Positions 10,715-22,109 of a DNA stretch of 64,000 nt are shown one piece after another (within the stretch, counting starts at the first letter, position 1; each line of letters starts with the position of its first letter). Where the stretch lies: positions 235,001 through 299,000 of the forward strand of contig CAWZYM010000346.1 of NCBI GenBank assembly GCA_963966185.1. Reading direction: 5' to 3'. Source of the DNA: Rhabditoides inermis (lineage: Eukaryota; Nematoda; Chromadorea; Rhabditida; Rhabditidae). The notes below the pieces were generated by a model. That model was not told the DNA's origin and did not search any database. It saw only the letters and a program-made list of their open reading frames with translations. The position numbers and the translations under genes were made by a program.

Positions 10715-11560
10715 AACCGTCACTCGCCCTAAAAAGAGCAACGCGCTACCTTTTGACTGAGTGTGAGGGTGAAAACAATAAAAAAAGATAACTACTGAAT
10801 CTAAAATGCAAATCTTGAAAGCTTTCAGAAAGCGTGGTATCTCAAACTAGAAGGCTGCGATGACAACGCAACTAAGCGACGCGAAGCGAAAAAAAAGTGG
10901 GAAGACTAAATGTCCAGTTGTGTACTTCCTCTTCCTCATCCACAAAACGGCGAGTTTCTGCAAACGCCATGATGTCATACAAAATTGACCTATTTTCTGA
11001 AAAAATAGCTTCTATCAAAAAAAGCTTCTATCAATGGAACAGTGGCAACAGTGGCGACTAGAGTTTCGTTCGATTTCCGAAACGGTCATTTTCGAAAAGT
11101 GACGATTTCGAAATTTCCATTTTTGAAATGACCGAACACTTTACAAAATTTCCGAACCGAACGACCGTACTTCGTGCGCGCCAAATCGGCAATAACCCTA
11201 CTCGGGTCGTTTCATCCCCTCATATTGTCATCGAACATTAGGCCATTCGTGTTGAGACCAATTATGAATTAAAAAAAAAGTATCTCAGAAAGTTGCAGGT
11301 TTGAAAGTGACACAGAATCGTCGTTCTCTCGCACAAAATGCCAAAATGTTAGGTTAATATGATTTTTGATATTATTCCGATTCAAAAGTAAGTTGGGACT
11401 AATCCTTGATTTTTTTTAAATTATAAACACGTTCTGCCCACGTCTCTCGTGCGAGGTCTAACATCATATTTCTTGTGGTTCATCAGTCCTATCTCACCCA
11501 TGTATGCATTTATTACACATTCGTTTCGTGCGAAAATATGTGATAGTACAGGTAGAGTAG

Positions 11561-13514
11561 TCAGTCCTTGTAGGGCACAGTGACAGCAACTCTAAATCCT
11601 GCCTTCGTCAGCATCTCGCCTTCTTGACGCGGTGTCGCGTTGCAAGCAATCGGACAAGAAACTCTGAAAGAAACGAAAGAAATTGGGCCTGACGTAACAA
11701 CGTGTTTCAACGCGATGTTAGGGTTACGACCGGCAGACCGGTGCGATGTTGCGATTTGCTACTTTGTGCGGCGCGTCAGCCAACTATAGTTCTTTGCTCG
11801 CAATTAGTTGCGCGCGGTGGGGTAGATCAGAGGAAGACGGAGAGCCAGGCACTCGGCAATAGCGCACAAGACAAGAGAGGCAGACAGTTATGGCACCGTG
11901 TTTCGAACTGCAAGCGAGGTAGATCGGAAACTATCACTCTGGCGCAGAGTAATAATAATAATAAGTTTATTACCGTGTACATTTGGAGAAACAGTTCAAT
12001 ACAGCAAAATGAGCAATGGCATACGGTATGAGAAGAGTGTAAAATGATACAGAAAGCATCGAAAGTTGACTACAGTCTCCGAATCTTCGAAACTGGCAAC
12101 ACATGGGGTTTACTTTCTAGGAAGGATTTCACAGTTTCATGTTTTGTAGACATTACTATGGAAGGGGGGAGTGAGTTCCAAAGCCAAGAGTATGTCCACT
12201 CACTGTGGTGTCGCGATACGAGCGTACGCATAGTGCGAATAGGGACTTGGCGCGCCGTTGTATGTCCACACGGAAACGTTGTATCTGACGAGTGAAAAAT
12301 ACGAGTGTTCTCTCTCTCCCTCTCTCCCTCTCTCTCTCTCCCTCTCTCTCTCCCTCTCTCTCTCTCTCTCCCTCCCTCTCTCTCCCTCCCTCTCTCTCCC
12401 TTCCTCTCTCTCTCTCTCTCTCCCTGTCTCTCTCTCTCTCTCTCTCTCACGGAGTGCATCTGCCACTGTGTCTGGGATCATCGGAATTGAAAGTGTGGTA
12501 TGTGAACGTGGAGCAAAATTCCAGCTCTAAAAAGGCATTTTCGAAAGAAAGAAAAAACGAGTCGATGAGTAGTTGTCTGAGTGAGGTGAGAGAAGTTACC
12601 TGTGCAATTGCGCGCGCATTCCTCCACCGTCGAGTTCACCCAACGTCCGTAAGCTGCTCCTTTAGCTTGCTATATCGGTTTGAATTGATATGTCCGGAGG
12701 TTTTTTTGAATAACATGTACATATATAAGTATATATGTATGCATATTTATATAATAACATAAACTCACAAAATCATGCTCTTTGATGTACACATATTGTG
12801 TGTCAGTAAACGGAGAGACGAACTGACCCTTAATATAAAAACACATTACTTACACACATTACTTGCGCACCCGTCTTGGGTATGTATCTGTCTAGCTTCA
12901 AAGCGCTGTTTGGAACACGTACATGTGATGTAGAGAGTGTTGCCGTTCAATTGAAATGCCTGCGATGTCACCGACAAAAGGGGGGATCTTCCAACTTTCG
13001 ACTTATAAAAAAAGTATAACTGGTTTACTCCATGACTAGTCCCTCTACTGCATGACTTTCTATGTGTTCTATGCCGACTTGTTCTTTCACATTCCATTAT
13101 CAGGTTTGCACAAACATAAAATGAGACGAGTGTCAGGGCAATATGACAATAGGGATGTGATGAAAAAGAGGGTCGAAACCGCAGAAACTTTTGCCGCATA
13201 GCGATATCGCATCGATGGTCATTTCTAAGATTTCAATTCCGACTCACTAACCATTCGGCCACGCTGCTGTTGTTGACAGGTCATTCCCATAGGTAGTCTA
13301 TTCGGTGAGTGTCAAAATTTATTACTATTCCGGAAAAGTTATGCTCATATTCGGAATCAGCATGAAGAACTGTGTCCATGATTTCATAACAATCCGCCAA
13401 GACGGGTGCGCAAGCTGCCCGTGTTAGCTACATAAGTAATCAAGCTAGTCAGTTGAGATAAATATTGCTAAGTACTCATATCACTTACCAGAAAAAAAGT
13501 AGAAGGACGTGCAT
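11561..13514 (-). pseudogene. PAN-like secreted protein, copy 4 (frameshift in signal-peptide exon)
   Basis: All six exons are present: 13489-13514, 12769-12828, 12600-12669, 12451-12526, 12204-12284 and 11561-11663. Exons 2-6 share phases with copy 1 and encode GQFVSPFTDTQYVYIKEHDF, AAYGRWVNSTVEECARNCT, ELEFCSTFTYHTFNSDDPRH with GRCTP, PYNVSVWTYNGAPSPYSHY and VSCPIACNATPRQEGEML ending VTVPYKD. Exon 1 (MHVLLLFF) is 26 bp rather than 27, with the missing base in a T7 run, so the ATG frame does not enter exon 2 correctly. It is a mildly broken gene or an assembly error in a homopolymer. It is the most diverged copy. Confidence 0.6.
11802..11950 (+). repeat. Dispersed 165-bp repeat, copy b
   Basis: Matches 9655-9822 over GTGGGGTAGATCAG, AGACGGAGAGCCAG and GTTTCGAACTGCAAGCGAGG. 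It lies between exons 5 and 6 of PAN-like copy 4, a different intron from copy a, so it inserted independently. Confidence 0.75.
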
Positions 13515-14563
13515 TGGTGAAAACCTGAACATGCAATTTTTAGGTTTTGTAGGAAACATGCGATGTATGTATAGTAAGTTCAACATTTGGACGTTTGGTT
13601 CCGTGAAATTTTTTTTAGGATAATGAGAGAGACTATGATAAATGATAAAAACAAGTGTTTACAAATGTACAAATACAAGTAATGCGCTCTAGACGTTAAA
13701 GTGACCATCATCTAGTACCTAGCCAAAAATATCAAACAAATGAAGACTGACTGACAGAATCCGGAAAATAGTATAACACAGAGAAGGCTGAAATCTCTTT
13801 CTGCACGGAACTTTAAAAGCTTCGGGAAATCAACGTGTTATTTCAAATTAGAAGACTGTGACGCGATGTCGACGAAACCAAGCGACGAGAAGCAAAAAGA
13901 GCAGGAGAGAGTCAAGAAGAGACAAATGGTCAAATCAGTATCGAAGGGAGTTGCGAAGAGACGGTGGTAGGCATTTCCGCCCACTTTTCATTCATGCTAC
14001 AAAAAGGAATATCCCCCCCACCTGATGTTAAAAAAAGGAGTTTGCCCCACTTTGAAGAGGAGGTATTTTCCTTATATTGTTTATCAAAAAGTTTTGACAA
14101 AACACTTTCTGATAATCTGAACTATCATAGACGGATAGACGTTGGTTTATACATAAGGAAGAAGAGATCGGAAGAAAAATTTAGCTGCGTTTTTACTGAA
14201 CATCTCCCTGAAGAAAACTATAGTTGTATACCCATTTTGCATTTATATAACAACTAGTTCGAAACTTTTTTTTCAGTATTATGTTTTTAGAACACGGAAT
14301 TCAAGTAAGATCTTCGAAAACCACCAAATCAACACGAGTTAAAGGAAGTGTACCCTCTCAATCTGGGTTTATGCGTAGATATTAACATGTCATTTTACGA
14401 CTCAATGAGTATATTATGAAGATGCAAATATATATTCAGAAACAATTTAGTTTTAAAAAATTAATTGAATATCGGAGTGAGAAATCGTAGAAACTAATAA
14501 CTTTTAATCAGCTCGGGGGTGTGTGCACAATCTGCACGAAGTTACAAAAAATATGCGTAAGTA
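13515..14563. other. Region without recognised features
   Basis: Mostly unique, AT-rich sequence. A 97-codon frame at 13964-14257 has no splice signals, homology or composition that would support it as a gene. The stretch GCGACGAGAAGCAAAAAG near 13883 also occurs right of copy 1 (6088), so the upstream region of the PAN-like genes was duplicated with them. Confidence 0.5.
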
Positions 14564-15000
14564 TCATTCTCTTTCGAAAAGTACGTAAGTAAAGGGAAGA
14601 GGTTTGTCTGGATCTGATTCAACAAAAGCACATGCATAAATCTTCTTGCAGCTGACTAAAATATCAGCGATATCGATCTGTAGGCGCTGGTCCAGATACT
14701 TCTGTCCAACTTCTCGGGATGCATCGTCGCGTGCGCCGTTCTCAAAGAGATACGTCCACAGAAGACGATTCCTAACCATCTTCTCATCACGATCACCCTG
14801 CAATAAATATCACATAAGTATTGCAAAGATCAATGTATATAAATATTTACCTCTTTTCTGCAACCTGTGAGTAGGCCGATAGTTTTAGAAAGGAAGGATT
14901 CGTAACGGACCCTTTCTGTATCCCGAAATGACATGTCACTTCGCTTTTTGTCATTTAGACACTTCTTGATAACCGCGATCTCTGCCTTCGACAGAGACAT
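14564..15000 (-). CDS. Two-exon gene for a 127-aa protein of unknown function
   Basis: Exon 1 is 14851-15000 (ATG at 14998-15000, donor GAG/GTAAAT) and exon 2 is 14564-14797 (acceptor ATTGCAG, TGA at 14564-14566), phase 0. The protein begins MSLSKAEIAVIKKCLNDKK and contains SFLSKTIGLLTGCRKEGDRD, LLWTYLFENGARDD, LQIDIADILVSCKKIYACAF and ends YVLFERE. It is charged, probably helical, with four cysteines, no signal peptide and no membrane segment. I do not recognise the family. The frame is open upstream of the ATG (RLNQATD), so it could be the 3' part of a longer gene fed by the exon array to its right, but no in-frame splice from that array works. Confidence 0.5.
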
Positions 15001-15029
15001 ATCGGTTGCTTGGTTAAGACGCACTCACC

Positions 15030-16790
15030 CCATCCTGAAACGTATATGATGAAATACTAATCAAAAAATAAAGTAGATGCAGCACACGTACTTGTACAAC
15101 TCGTCTTTCCTGCGGTACATACATCAATAAGCGATCAACAATCGAATGCTTGACCAAGACTCACCACTTGGCGACGTTGGCGAAGTAGACGTCGGTGGTG
15201 GAGAAAGATGCGGTTATGTGTGATGTCAGTCTTCCGCTGCTGCAAAGACCTTGGACGAAGTAGTTGTCGTATCCTCCAAGCCACCCTGAAACGTATATGA
15301 TAAAATACTAATCAAAAAATAAAGTAGATGCAGCACACGTACTTGTACAACTTGTCTTTCCTGCGGTACATACATCAATTAGCGATCAACAATCGAATGC
15401 TTGACCAAGACTCACCACTTGGCGACGTTGGCGAAGTAGACGTCGATGGCGGAGAAAGATGCGGTTGTGTGTGATGTCAGTCTTCCGCTGCTGCGAAGAC
15501 CTTGGACGAAGTAGTTGTCGTATCCTCCAAGCCACCCTGAAACGTATATGATGAAATACTAATCAAAAAATAAAGTAGATGCAGCACACGTACTTGTACA
15601 ACTTGTCTTTCCTGCGGTACATACATCAATTAGCGATCAACAATCGAATTCTTGACCAAGACTCACCACTTGGCGACGTTGGCGAAGTAGACGTCGGTGG
15701 TGGAGAAACATGCGGTTGTGTGTGATGTCAGTCTTCCGCTGCTGCGAAGACCTTGAACAAAGTAGTTGTCGTATCCTCCAAGCCACCCTGAAACGTATAT
15801 GATGAAATACTAATCAAAAAATAAAGTAGATGCAGCACACGTACTTGTACAACTCGTCTTTCCTGCGGTACATACATCAATTAGCAATCAACAACCGAAT
15901 GCTTGACCAAGACTCATCACTTGGCGACGTTGGCGAAGTAGACGTCGGTGGTGGAGAAAGATGCGGTTGTGTGTGATGTCAGTCTTCCGCTGCTGCGAAG
16001 ACCTTGAACAAAGTAGTTGTCGTATCCTCCAAGCCACCCTGAAACGTATATGATGAAATACTAATCAAAAAATAAAGTAGATGCAGCACACGTACTTGTA
16101 CAACTCGTCTTTCCTGCGGTACATACATCAATTAGCAATCAACAACCGAATGCTTGACCAAGACTCATCACTTGGCGACGTTGGCGAAGTAGACGTCGGT
16201 GGTGGAGAAAGATGCGGTTGTGTGTGATGTCAGTCTTCCGCTGCTGCGAAGACCTTGAACAAAGTAGTTGTCGTATCCTCCAAGCCACCCTGAAACGTAT
16301 ATGATGAAATACTAATAAAAAAAGTAGATGCAGCACACGTACTTGTACAACTCGTCTTTCCTGCGGTACATACATCAATTAGCGATCAACAATCGAATGC
16401 TTGACCAAGACTCACCACTTGGCGACGTTGGCGAAGTAGACGTCGGTGGTGGAGAAAGATGCGGTTGTGTGTGATGTCAGTCTTCCGCTGCTGCGAAGAC
16501 CTTGAACGAAGTAGTTGTCGTATCCTCCAAGCCACCCTGAAACGTATATGATGAAATACTAATCAAAAAATAAAGTAGATGCAGCACACGTACTTGTACA
16601 ACTCGTCTTTCCTGCGGTACATACATCAATTAGCGATCAACAATCGAATGCTTGACCAAGACGTAGATGCACTTGGCGACGTTGGCAAAGTAGTAGACGA
16701 TGGTGGAGAAAGACGCGGTTGTGTGTGATGACAGTCTTCCGCTGCTGCGAAGACTCCGGACGAAGTAATACTTAAAGCGAGACAGGCGTG
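15030..16790 (-). repeat. Seven-copy tandem array of a 251-bp exon-bearing unit
   Basis: Each unit holds a 121-bp block with a GTTTCAG acceptor and GTGAGT donor (15165-15285, 15416-15536, 15667-15787, 15918-16038, 16169-16289, 16416-16536; a diverged one near 16670-16755). It encodes WLGGYDNYFVQGL, SSGRLTSHTTASF and STTDVYFANVAKW. Each unit also holds an 18-bp candidate microexon (first at 15092-15109) between CCGCAG and GTACGT reading KDELYK. The 121-bp exon enters in phase 1 and leaves in phase 2, so consecutive copies cannot be joined in frame. Spacing is 251 bp except 247 and 254 at the right. The leftmost unit is cut after GATGGG at 15033. All full copies keep the frame open. The family is not recognised. 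Confidence 0.7.
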
Positions 16791-17285
16791 GAACGGCCGA
16801 GGCCGAGTCGCTCGGCCTCCTTCAAAGCATACGTTCTAAACAATATGAACATACCAAAAACGTATAAGCTATGTTCAAGATGCAAACGGAATTTGTTTCG
16901 CAATTTGAAAATGTTCGCAAATTAAAATTTTTGCAGACAAATTTGTTTTGTTATGCAAGAAATCAGCCGATTTCGGCCACATTGTGTTATTTTTCGGGAA
17001 AATGTTAACATTCCGTTTGAATCTTGAAGATAGCTATAAACTACTCACAATTACCGCAAATTAAACCAATAAAACAACGACATCAACAAAAACAACATCA
17101 TATTACGAAAACAATACGTAAATAAATAATTTTTAACGACTCCGTTCCTTTCGGGACGGAAAAAGCGTATTGGAAAATTCATTGAAAAAGTGGAATCCAC
17201 TTGTGGAAAAGTGAAGTTTTTCACTGGAGAAATGGAAAATCCAGCGAAAAACTGGATGTTCCACTGGAAAACTTTTTCAGAATTA
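16791..17285. other. Unannotated spacer with a short imperfect inverted repeat
   Basis: No gene. AGCTATGTTCAAGATGCAAA near 16868 is inverted near 17010-17040 (ATTCCGTTTGAATCTTGAAG), leaving a loop of about 110 bp, possibly the remains of a small foldback element. Confidence 0.4.
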
Positions 17286-18016
17286 AAAAAAATCCCTTTG
17301 CTTTTAAATGTTTCAACTCGCTGTTGCAACACTTTTTCAAGCCAAAAATGGGTTCCGCCACGACTTCCATTTTGTTGAAATCTTCAAGACTGCAAAATTG
17401 GCGAGAGAACACATAACCTCAGATGAAAGAAGCCCGTTCGCTTACTGACCGGCTCAATGCGTGTGTGCGCCGTTATGGCGCTGAACTCGCCTGTTCGAGT
17501 CCTGTCTTCGGCAAATGTTTTGCACGAGTGATAATACGCATTCAAGAGAGCTAGTTGCAGAATTAGTTCCCCGATGTGCTTTAAGTTCTTCTCTCCTTCC
17601 ATCATCTCCTTCTCCTCCATCTCCCTCTCCCTGTTATCTTTTCCTTCTCTCTCCCTCTATCTCTCTCTCCTTTCTCCCTCTTCACTCTTCCTTTTATTTT
17701 CCCTCTTCTATATATCAGTTTACCCATACTTTTCAATGTACCGTTCCTCGGCGTCTTCCGTCGGAACAACTTTCCGCTCCAGGTTCGAATTAATTGGCTG
17801 GAGTGAGCGTATGCAAATTAATACAGACTTCACTGTCATTGCATTGTTTGCCACGCTAGAAAATGGCTTCCACGCATTCGTTCAAAGTCGTTTGTGCGAA
17901 TGACGTGTTTGTGTGTTTGCCATCGATTTAGTCCACAGAAATAGAGAATGCTCAATACATTTCTAATCTAAAAATCTCAATTGTCAGAGTTGTCAACCAT
18001 CAAACTAAACGAGAAA
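17286..18016 (+). repeat. Dispersed 0.7-kb repeat with tRNA-like module, copy a
   Basis: Matches 25131-25812 almost base for base, from CCCTTTGCTTTTAAATG to CAAACTAAACGAGAAAAA. It contains a SINE-like part (B box TGTTCGAGTCC at 17492-17502) and a long pyrimidine tract. Its right side is cut by the element starting at 18017, while copy b continues into different sequence. Confidence 0.8.
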
Positions 18017-19311
18017 AAATTATCTTTTAAAAGTACTTCCGTAAAAAGTTTTGTTTGTGTTAACCTGATTCAAGAAAAGCGCATGCATATATTATTAATT
18101 TTTAAAAAATCAAATCGTAAACACCTGAACATGAAAACTAACACAAACTTGCTCTTTCCAACGAATATAGGATAGTTACACGTAACATTCAGAATAATAC
18201 GAGTGTTTTGTTTGTTTAGTGTTTTCTGCGAACACGAATTATTTCTTATATCAATATTTCTTTAATCAACAAAATATTATCTTAATCGTGATGTTCTTTG
18301 ACTCAAAGTTTCAGGTATAAAAATTTCAAAAATGAAATTGAATTATTTAACATTTTTCGTTTTGAAAGAGCAAGTTTGTGTTAGTTTTCATGTTCAGGTG
18401 TTTACGACTTGATTTTTTTTTTAAATTAATATATTATGCATGCGCTTTTCTTGAATCAGGTTAACACAAACAACACTTTTTACGGAAGTACTTTAAAAAG
18501 ATAATATATGTCCTTTTGTTGAATTTCATAGAAATTTCATATATCCTTCTCTCCTTCTTTCCTTTTTTTCTCTCTCCTTCTTTACCCATATCTCTACTTA
18601 TTTCTCCTTCTCTATCCTTCTTTCTCGTTCACTCACTCTCTCCTTTTCTCCATCCCTCCCTCCCTCTCTTTCTCTCATTCTCTCATTGTCTCTCCCTCCC
18701 TCCCTCTCTTTCTCTCTCTCTCCCTCCCTCCCTCCCTCTCTTTCTCTCTCTCTATTGCCCTCTATATTTTCCTCTATTTCCCTCTATTCCCCTATATTTC
18801 CCTCTATTCCCCTCTATTCCCCTCTGTTTCCCTCTATTTACCTTTATTCCCCTCTATTCCCCTCTATTCCCCTCTTTTCCTCTTTATTTCTCTCTATTTC
18901 CCTCTATTTCTCTCTATTTCCCACTATTCCCCTCTATTCCCCTCTATTCCCCTCTATTCCCCTCTATTTCCCTCTATTCTCCTCTATTTCCCTCTCGCAA
19001 CCGGCGTGGCGCGCAGAAAACGCGAGAGAGTATGCTTTTGGCAGAGAGTCAGAGTTACTGGACACGACACCCACACACACACACACACACGCTGGCCTCT
19101 GGCCTCATGGGTGCGCGAGATCGCGCATAACTTCGTTCTGAGAAGAGATACAAAGATGCCGACGACAAGTGATATGTCCCACGGAATGGTGCGAATCTAA
19201 CTAACATGATTTGGATGAGTCCACATTGTTGCTAAAGGGACCTTTAGATATTGCTTCTTGAAAATTCTAGCGCGAGCCTTATTTTAACCCAAAAGAGAGG
19301 GCGCTGACAAT
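18017..19311 (-). mobile_element. 1.3-kb element of the AGAGGGCGC-hairpin family (M1)
   Basis: It reads in the opposite orientation to the 3.0-kb element at 49729-52750 and shares both flanks. Its outer 490 bp is a long inverted repeat (arms about 18017-18165 and 18366-18505, starting TTATCTTTTAAAAGTACTTC), then a short AT-rich stretch, a pyrimidine-rich tandem core, an (AC)n tract, and a unique block containing AACATAAATT-like and CTTATTTTAACCC text. The GC-hairpin end is truncated at 19311 (GAGAGGGCGCTG). No coding capacity. Confidence 0.7.
18540..18995 (+). repeat. Pyrimidine-rich tandem repeat (CCCTCTATTC)n
   Basis: The left part is degenerate CT-rich; 18765-18990 is a 10-bp repeat of CCCTCTATTC and CCCTCTATTT. 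It is the core of element M1; the equivalent place in M3 holds a 2-kb (GAGAGAAC)n array. Confidence 0.85.
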
Positions 19312-19733
19312 ACAGTTTTCACCGATTGTTGAACTCAAACCGTATAACCGTATAGAATAATTTATTTAGCCAAGCCCCAGCGTTGTTAGTAAAGATTAGA
19401 TGAAATGTCATTCGGAAGCACTTCGCGGAACAACAACCCCCCAGAAAATCACGAAATTGCGAAGAAGCACGTTCTGCTTCCAAGATGGCTTCAGTTTGTT
19501 TTCAGAACGGTGACGTTGCCGTTGACGGTAAATTCCGCAAACGACAGCACCTTGCGTTCAGTTTGAGGAGTCGGCTTAGTTGCGGTGCACTGGCTTCTGG
19601 AAGGAATTCCACATCATCATATCGTATGTAACTCCAAAAACAAAACACACTTACTCCCCTTTGCGTCTGATGTAGAGATGGGAGGTTCGTGGAAGGGCAG
19701 TGTAAATTAATCTCGTGATGTTGTAGCTGAAAT

Positions 19734-20435
19734 TAGAGAGGGCGCGCCAGCGCCCTCTCGTTTGTACTGGATGTCCCCGCGCGCTAGAATGCTCAAAAAC
19801 GACTTTTCCCGGATGAAGCACTTTTCCTCATTTTGAAGTGATTTCCACTGTTACATTGCATTCACATCTCTATTCGATAGAGTTATAAAAAGTTGTATTG
19901 AGTTTGATTGAATTTGAAGCGAGATACGGAGAGTCCGCATTCGAGTGCGGATTGAGATTGGTGTCGGGCGTCGGACAATCGCTTTCGCCCCGCCCCCTCT
20001 GTGTGTAGTGAGAGAGAGAGGCGAATAGCGGGTGCGCGTCGGTATCCTCGCAGCGAATCGCGAACGTGTATGAAAATGTAATTTTGTGAAACAAAACTTA
20101 AGAAAAGGACAGATATTATCTTTCAAAAGTACTTCCAAGTAAAAGTAGTTGGTTTGTACCGTTGTCTCAGTTGAGCAAAAGGACTGACATGTTTTCAATG
20201 GAGACATGTGCAAACAGGCTCTCAGCATAATTCGACGTGTTATGTTACAACAGAAGTTGTGCTTTCAAATAATAACTGCATAACCTCGTAAACGCGTTCA
20301 TTATCATATGGCCGCTTTGCACTGGAGAGAGAGCCTGTTGGCACATGTCTCCATTGAAAACATGTCAGTCCTTTTGCTCAACTGAGACAACGGTACAAAC
20401 CAACTACTTTTACTTGGAAGTACTTTTGAAAGATA
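19734..20435 (+). mobile_element. 0.7-kb element of the AGAGGGCGC-hairpin family (M2)
   Basis: It begins TAGAGAGGGCGCGCCAGCGC and ends TACTTTTGAAAGATA, with a 2-bp direct repeat AT on each side (19732-19733 and 20436-20437). The duplicate segment at 32404-34645 lacks it and has a single AT at the junction (CTGAAATGTC near 32820), which is an empty site. The right part is an inverted repeat with arms near 20113-20220 and 20340-20435 (TTATCTTTCAAAAGTACTTC). No coding capacity. Confidence 0.75.
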
Positions 20436-21654
20436 ATGTTATTTTACACTCGCTAAACATACTCACACGAATTTTCGTATAGCTTTGATAACGACATCAA
20501 ATGTAATCAAACGTAAAAAAAGGAACAAAAACAAACGCTATGCAGTGTCTGTCCCTGAGCACAGCTTCAAACGTGTACGTGAACGCGTTACATGCTGGGA
20601 GTCCTTGAAAAAAGTACTCCATTAAAAGGAGAGAGAGGGAGAGAGAGTGAGAGAGAGAGAGATGGAGAAGGAGAGAGAGAGAGGGAGAGAGAGGGGGAGA
20701 AAGAGAAATGGAGAGAGAGAACTGACTTTTACATTTCCATGCGCATTCATCAAGTTGCAGTCCCAGCCAATGAGCGTTTGCCACTTCGCCTTTGGTAGTG
20801 TTGACCCGCAGTGTTTTCCCCCATTCCTGGCGAAATTGAGATTATGAGTGTGATTTTGATTTTTTCGAGAAAAAAAACTTGTCGATCGAATAATCGTTAA
20901 TCGATAAATGTACAGCACTAAGGGTGAAGGCGAAGAAAAGTAGAAAAGCTGACAATTCGGTGGTGATGGATGAGCGAGAAGGTCGTGTCGTCGGCGGAAC
21001 ACACCAACGCCGTCTGAAATGTATCGTTACGTTTTCAGGTAACGTATGGGGACGAAACATCTTAGTGTAATACTTATAAGTATTAATGCAACGTGTTTGT
21101 TATTAAAATCGAGAAACAGCTGCGAATTGGGAAAAAATAGAACACATTAGACCACCGTGTCACCGTTGATTGGAAGCTCATCGCATGCGATTGGGCCCTA
21201 ATTTGTTCATTTTCAAACGTGCCTGGGACACTTTTCTTTCGAGCTGAAAATCAAGTAGAGGGAGACTGACTCCAAATCTTTCTCTCTCAACTCAACACGG
21301 ATTTCTCGGATCACTCTTCAGCTACAGTAACCTACTCCTACAGTAGCATACCGTAGCGATGGCGATTAGTAGAAGACGATACATGGTACCGACCAGTGTA
21401 TGTGAGCTGACGAAGAGGACTGAACGAACGCATTCACGCAGCTGCCCAGGCAACTCCACTAACTACTGCGAAAGTGTGAATGTGACGGGTTAAATTGTGG
21501 GATTTGTGGCCACAAATTGTGGCTCGGTCGTTTCTCATCCGGTCAAAATGGCCTAGCGACGGTATGCCCGTTCACAGCATGTTTCATGATTGTACAAAGA
21601 CTGAATGTGCACATAGATACAATCGAAAACATTATTTTTCACTAAACGACGCAG

Positions 21655-21815
21655 TTATAGCTAGCGCCAGAGCGATAGTTTTCGATCTACCTCGCTTGCT
21701 TTCGAAACACGGTATCATAACCGTCTGCCTCTCTTGTTTTGCATGCTATTGCCGATAGCTGACTCTCCGTCTTCCTCTGGTCTATTCCACCGCGCGCAAC
21801 TTGATTGCGAGAATA
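21655..21815 (-). repeat. Dispersed 165-bp repeat, copy c (inverted)
   Basis: Reverse complement of 9655-9822 (ATCTACCTCGCTTGC, ACCGTCTGCCTCTCTTGTTT), carried within duplicated segment copy 1. Confidence 0.75.
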
Positions 21816-22109
21816 GAACTATATTCTTTTCTGATCAGAAACTGTCGTTAGATCACACTTTATCGAAATTTCCATAGAGCTTTGCAATGGGGCGAAACCC
21901 TCTGTTTTTTTAATTCAGTTAGCAACGAAATGTGAACAAATCTCAAAAGTATGGACTTTGATTAGCGTAATATATGCGGGGAAGAGAAACCATCAATCAT
22001 CGTGCACGTTTCTGTACACATTTCTCTCTCTCTCTCCCTCTCTCCTCTCTCTCTCTCTCCTCTCTCCTCTCTCTTTCTTCTTTCTCCCCTCTTTCTCCCC
22101 TCTCTCTCC

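Larger units (their letters stand above)
19312..22105 (+). repeat. Duplicated segment, copy 1
   Basis: Without the insertion at 19734-20435, this matches 32404-34645 along its length, starting TTTTCACCGATTGTTGAAC and ending in a pyrimidine tract with TCCCCTCTCTCTCCCC. It contains the 165-bp dispersed repeat in inverse orientation (21655-21815) and a (GA)n tract near 20630-20720. A 45-codon frame from ATG 21358 is in both copies, but I see no other support for it as a gene. Copies differ by point changes and microsatellite length. Confidence 0.8.

Noticed and set aside
13964..14257. A 97-codon plus-strand frame starting MVGISAHFSF
   Set aside because: No homology, splice or poly(A) support; isolated in a spacer.
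21358..21494. A 45-codon frame (MAISRRRYMVPTSVCELT...) present in both duplicated segments
   Set aside because: Both copies are recent duplicates, so its presence twice is not independent evidence; no introns or signals found.
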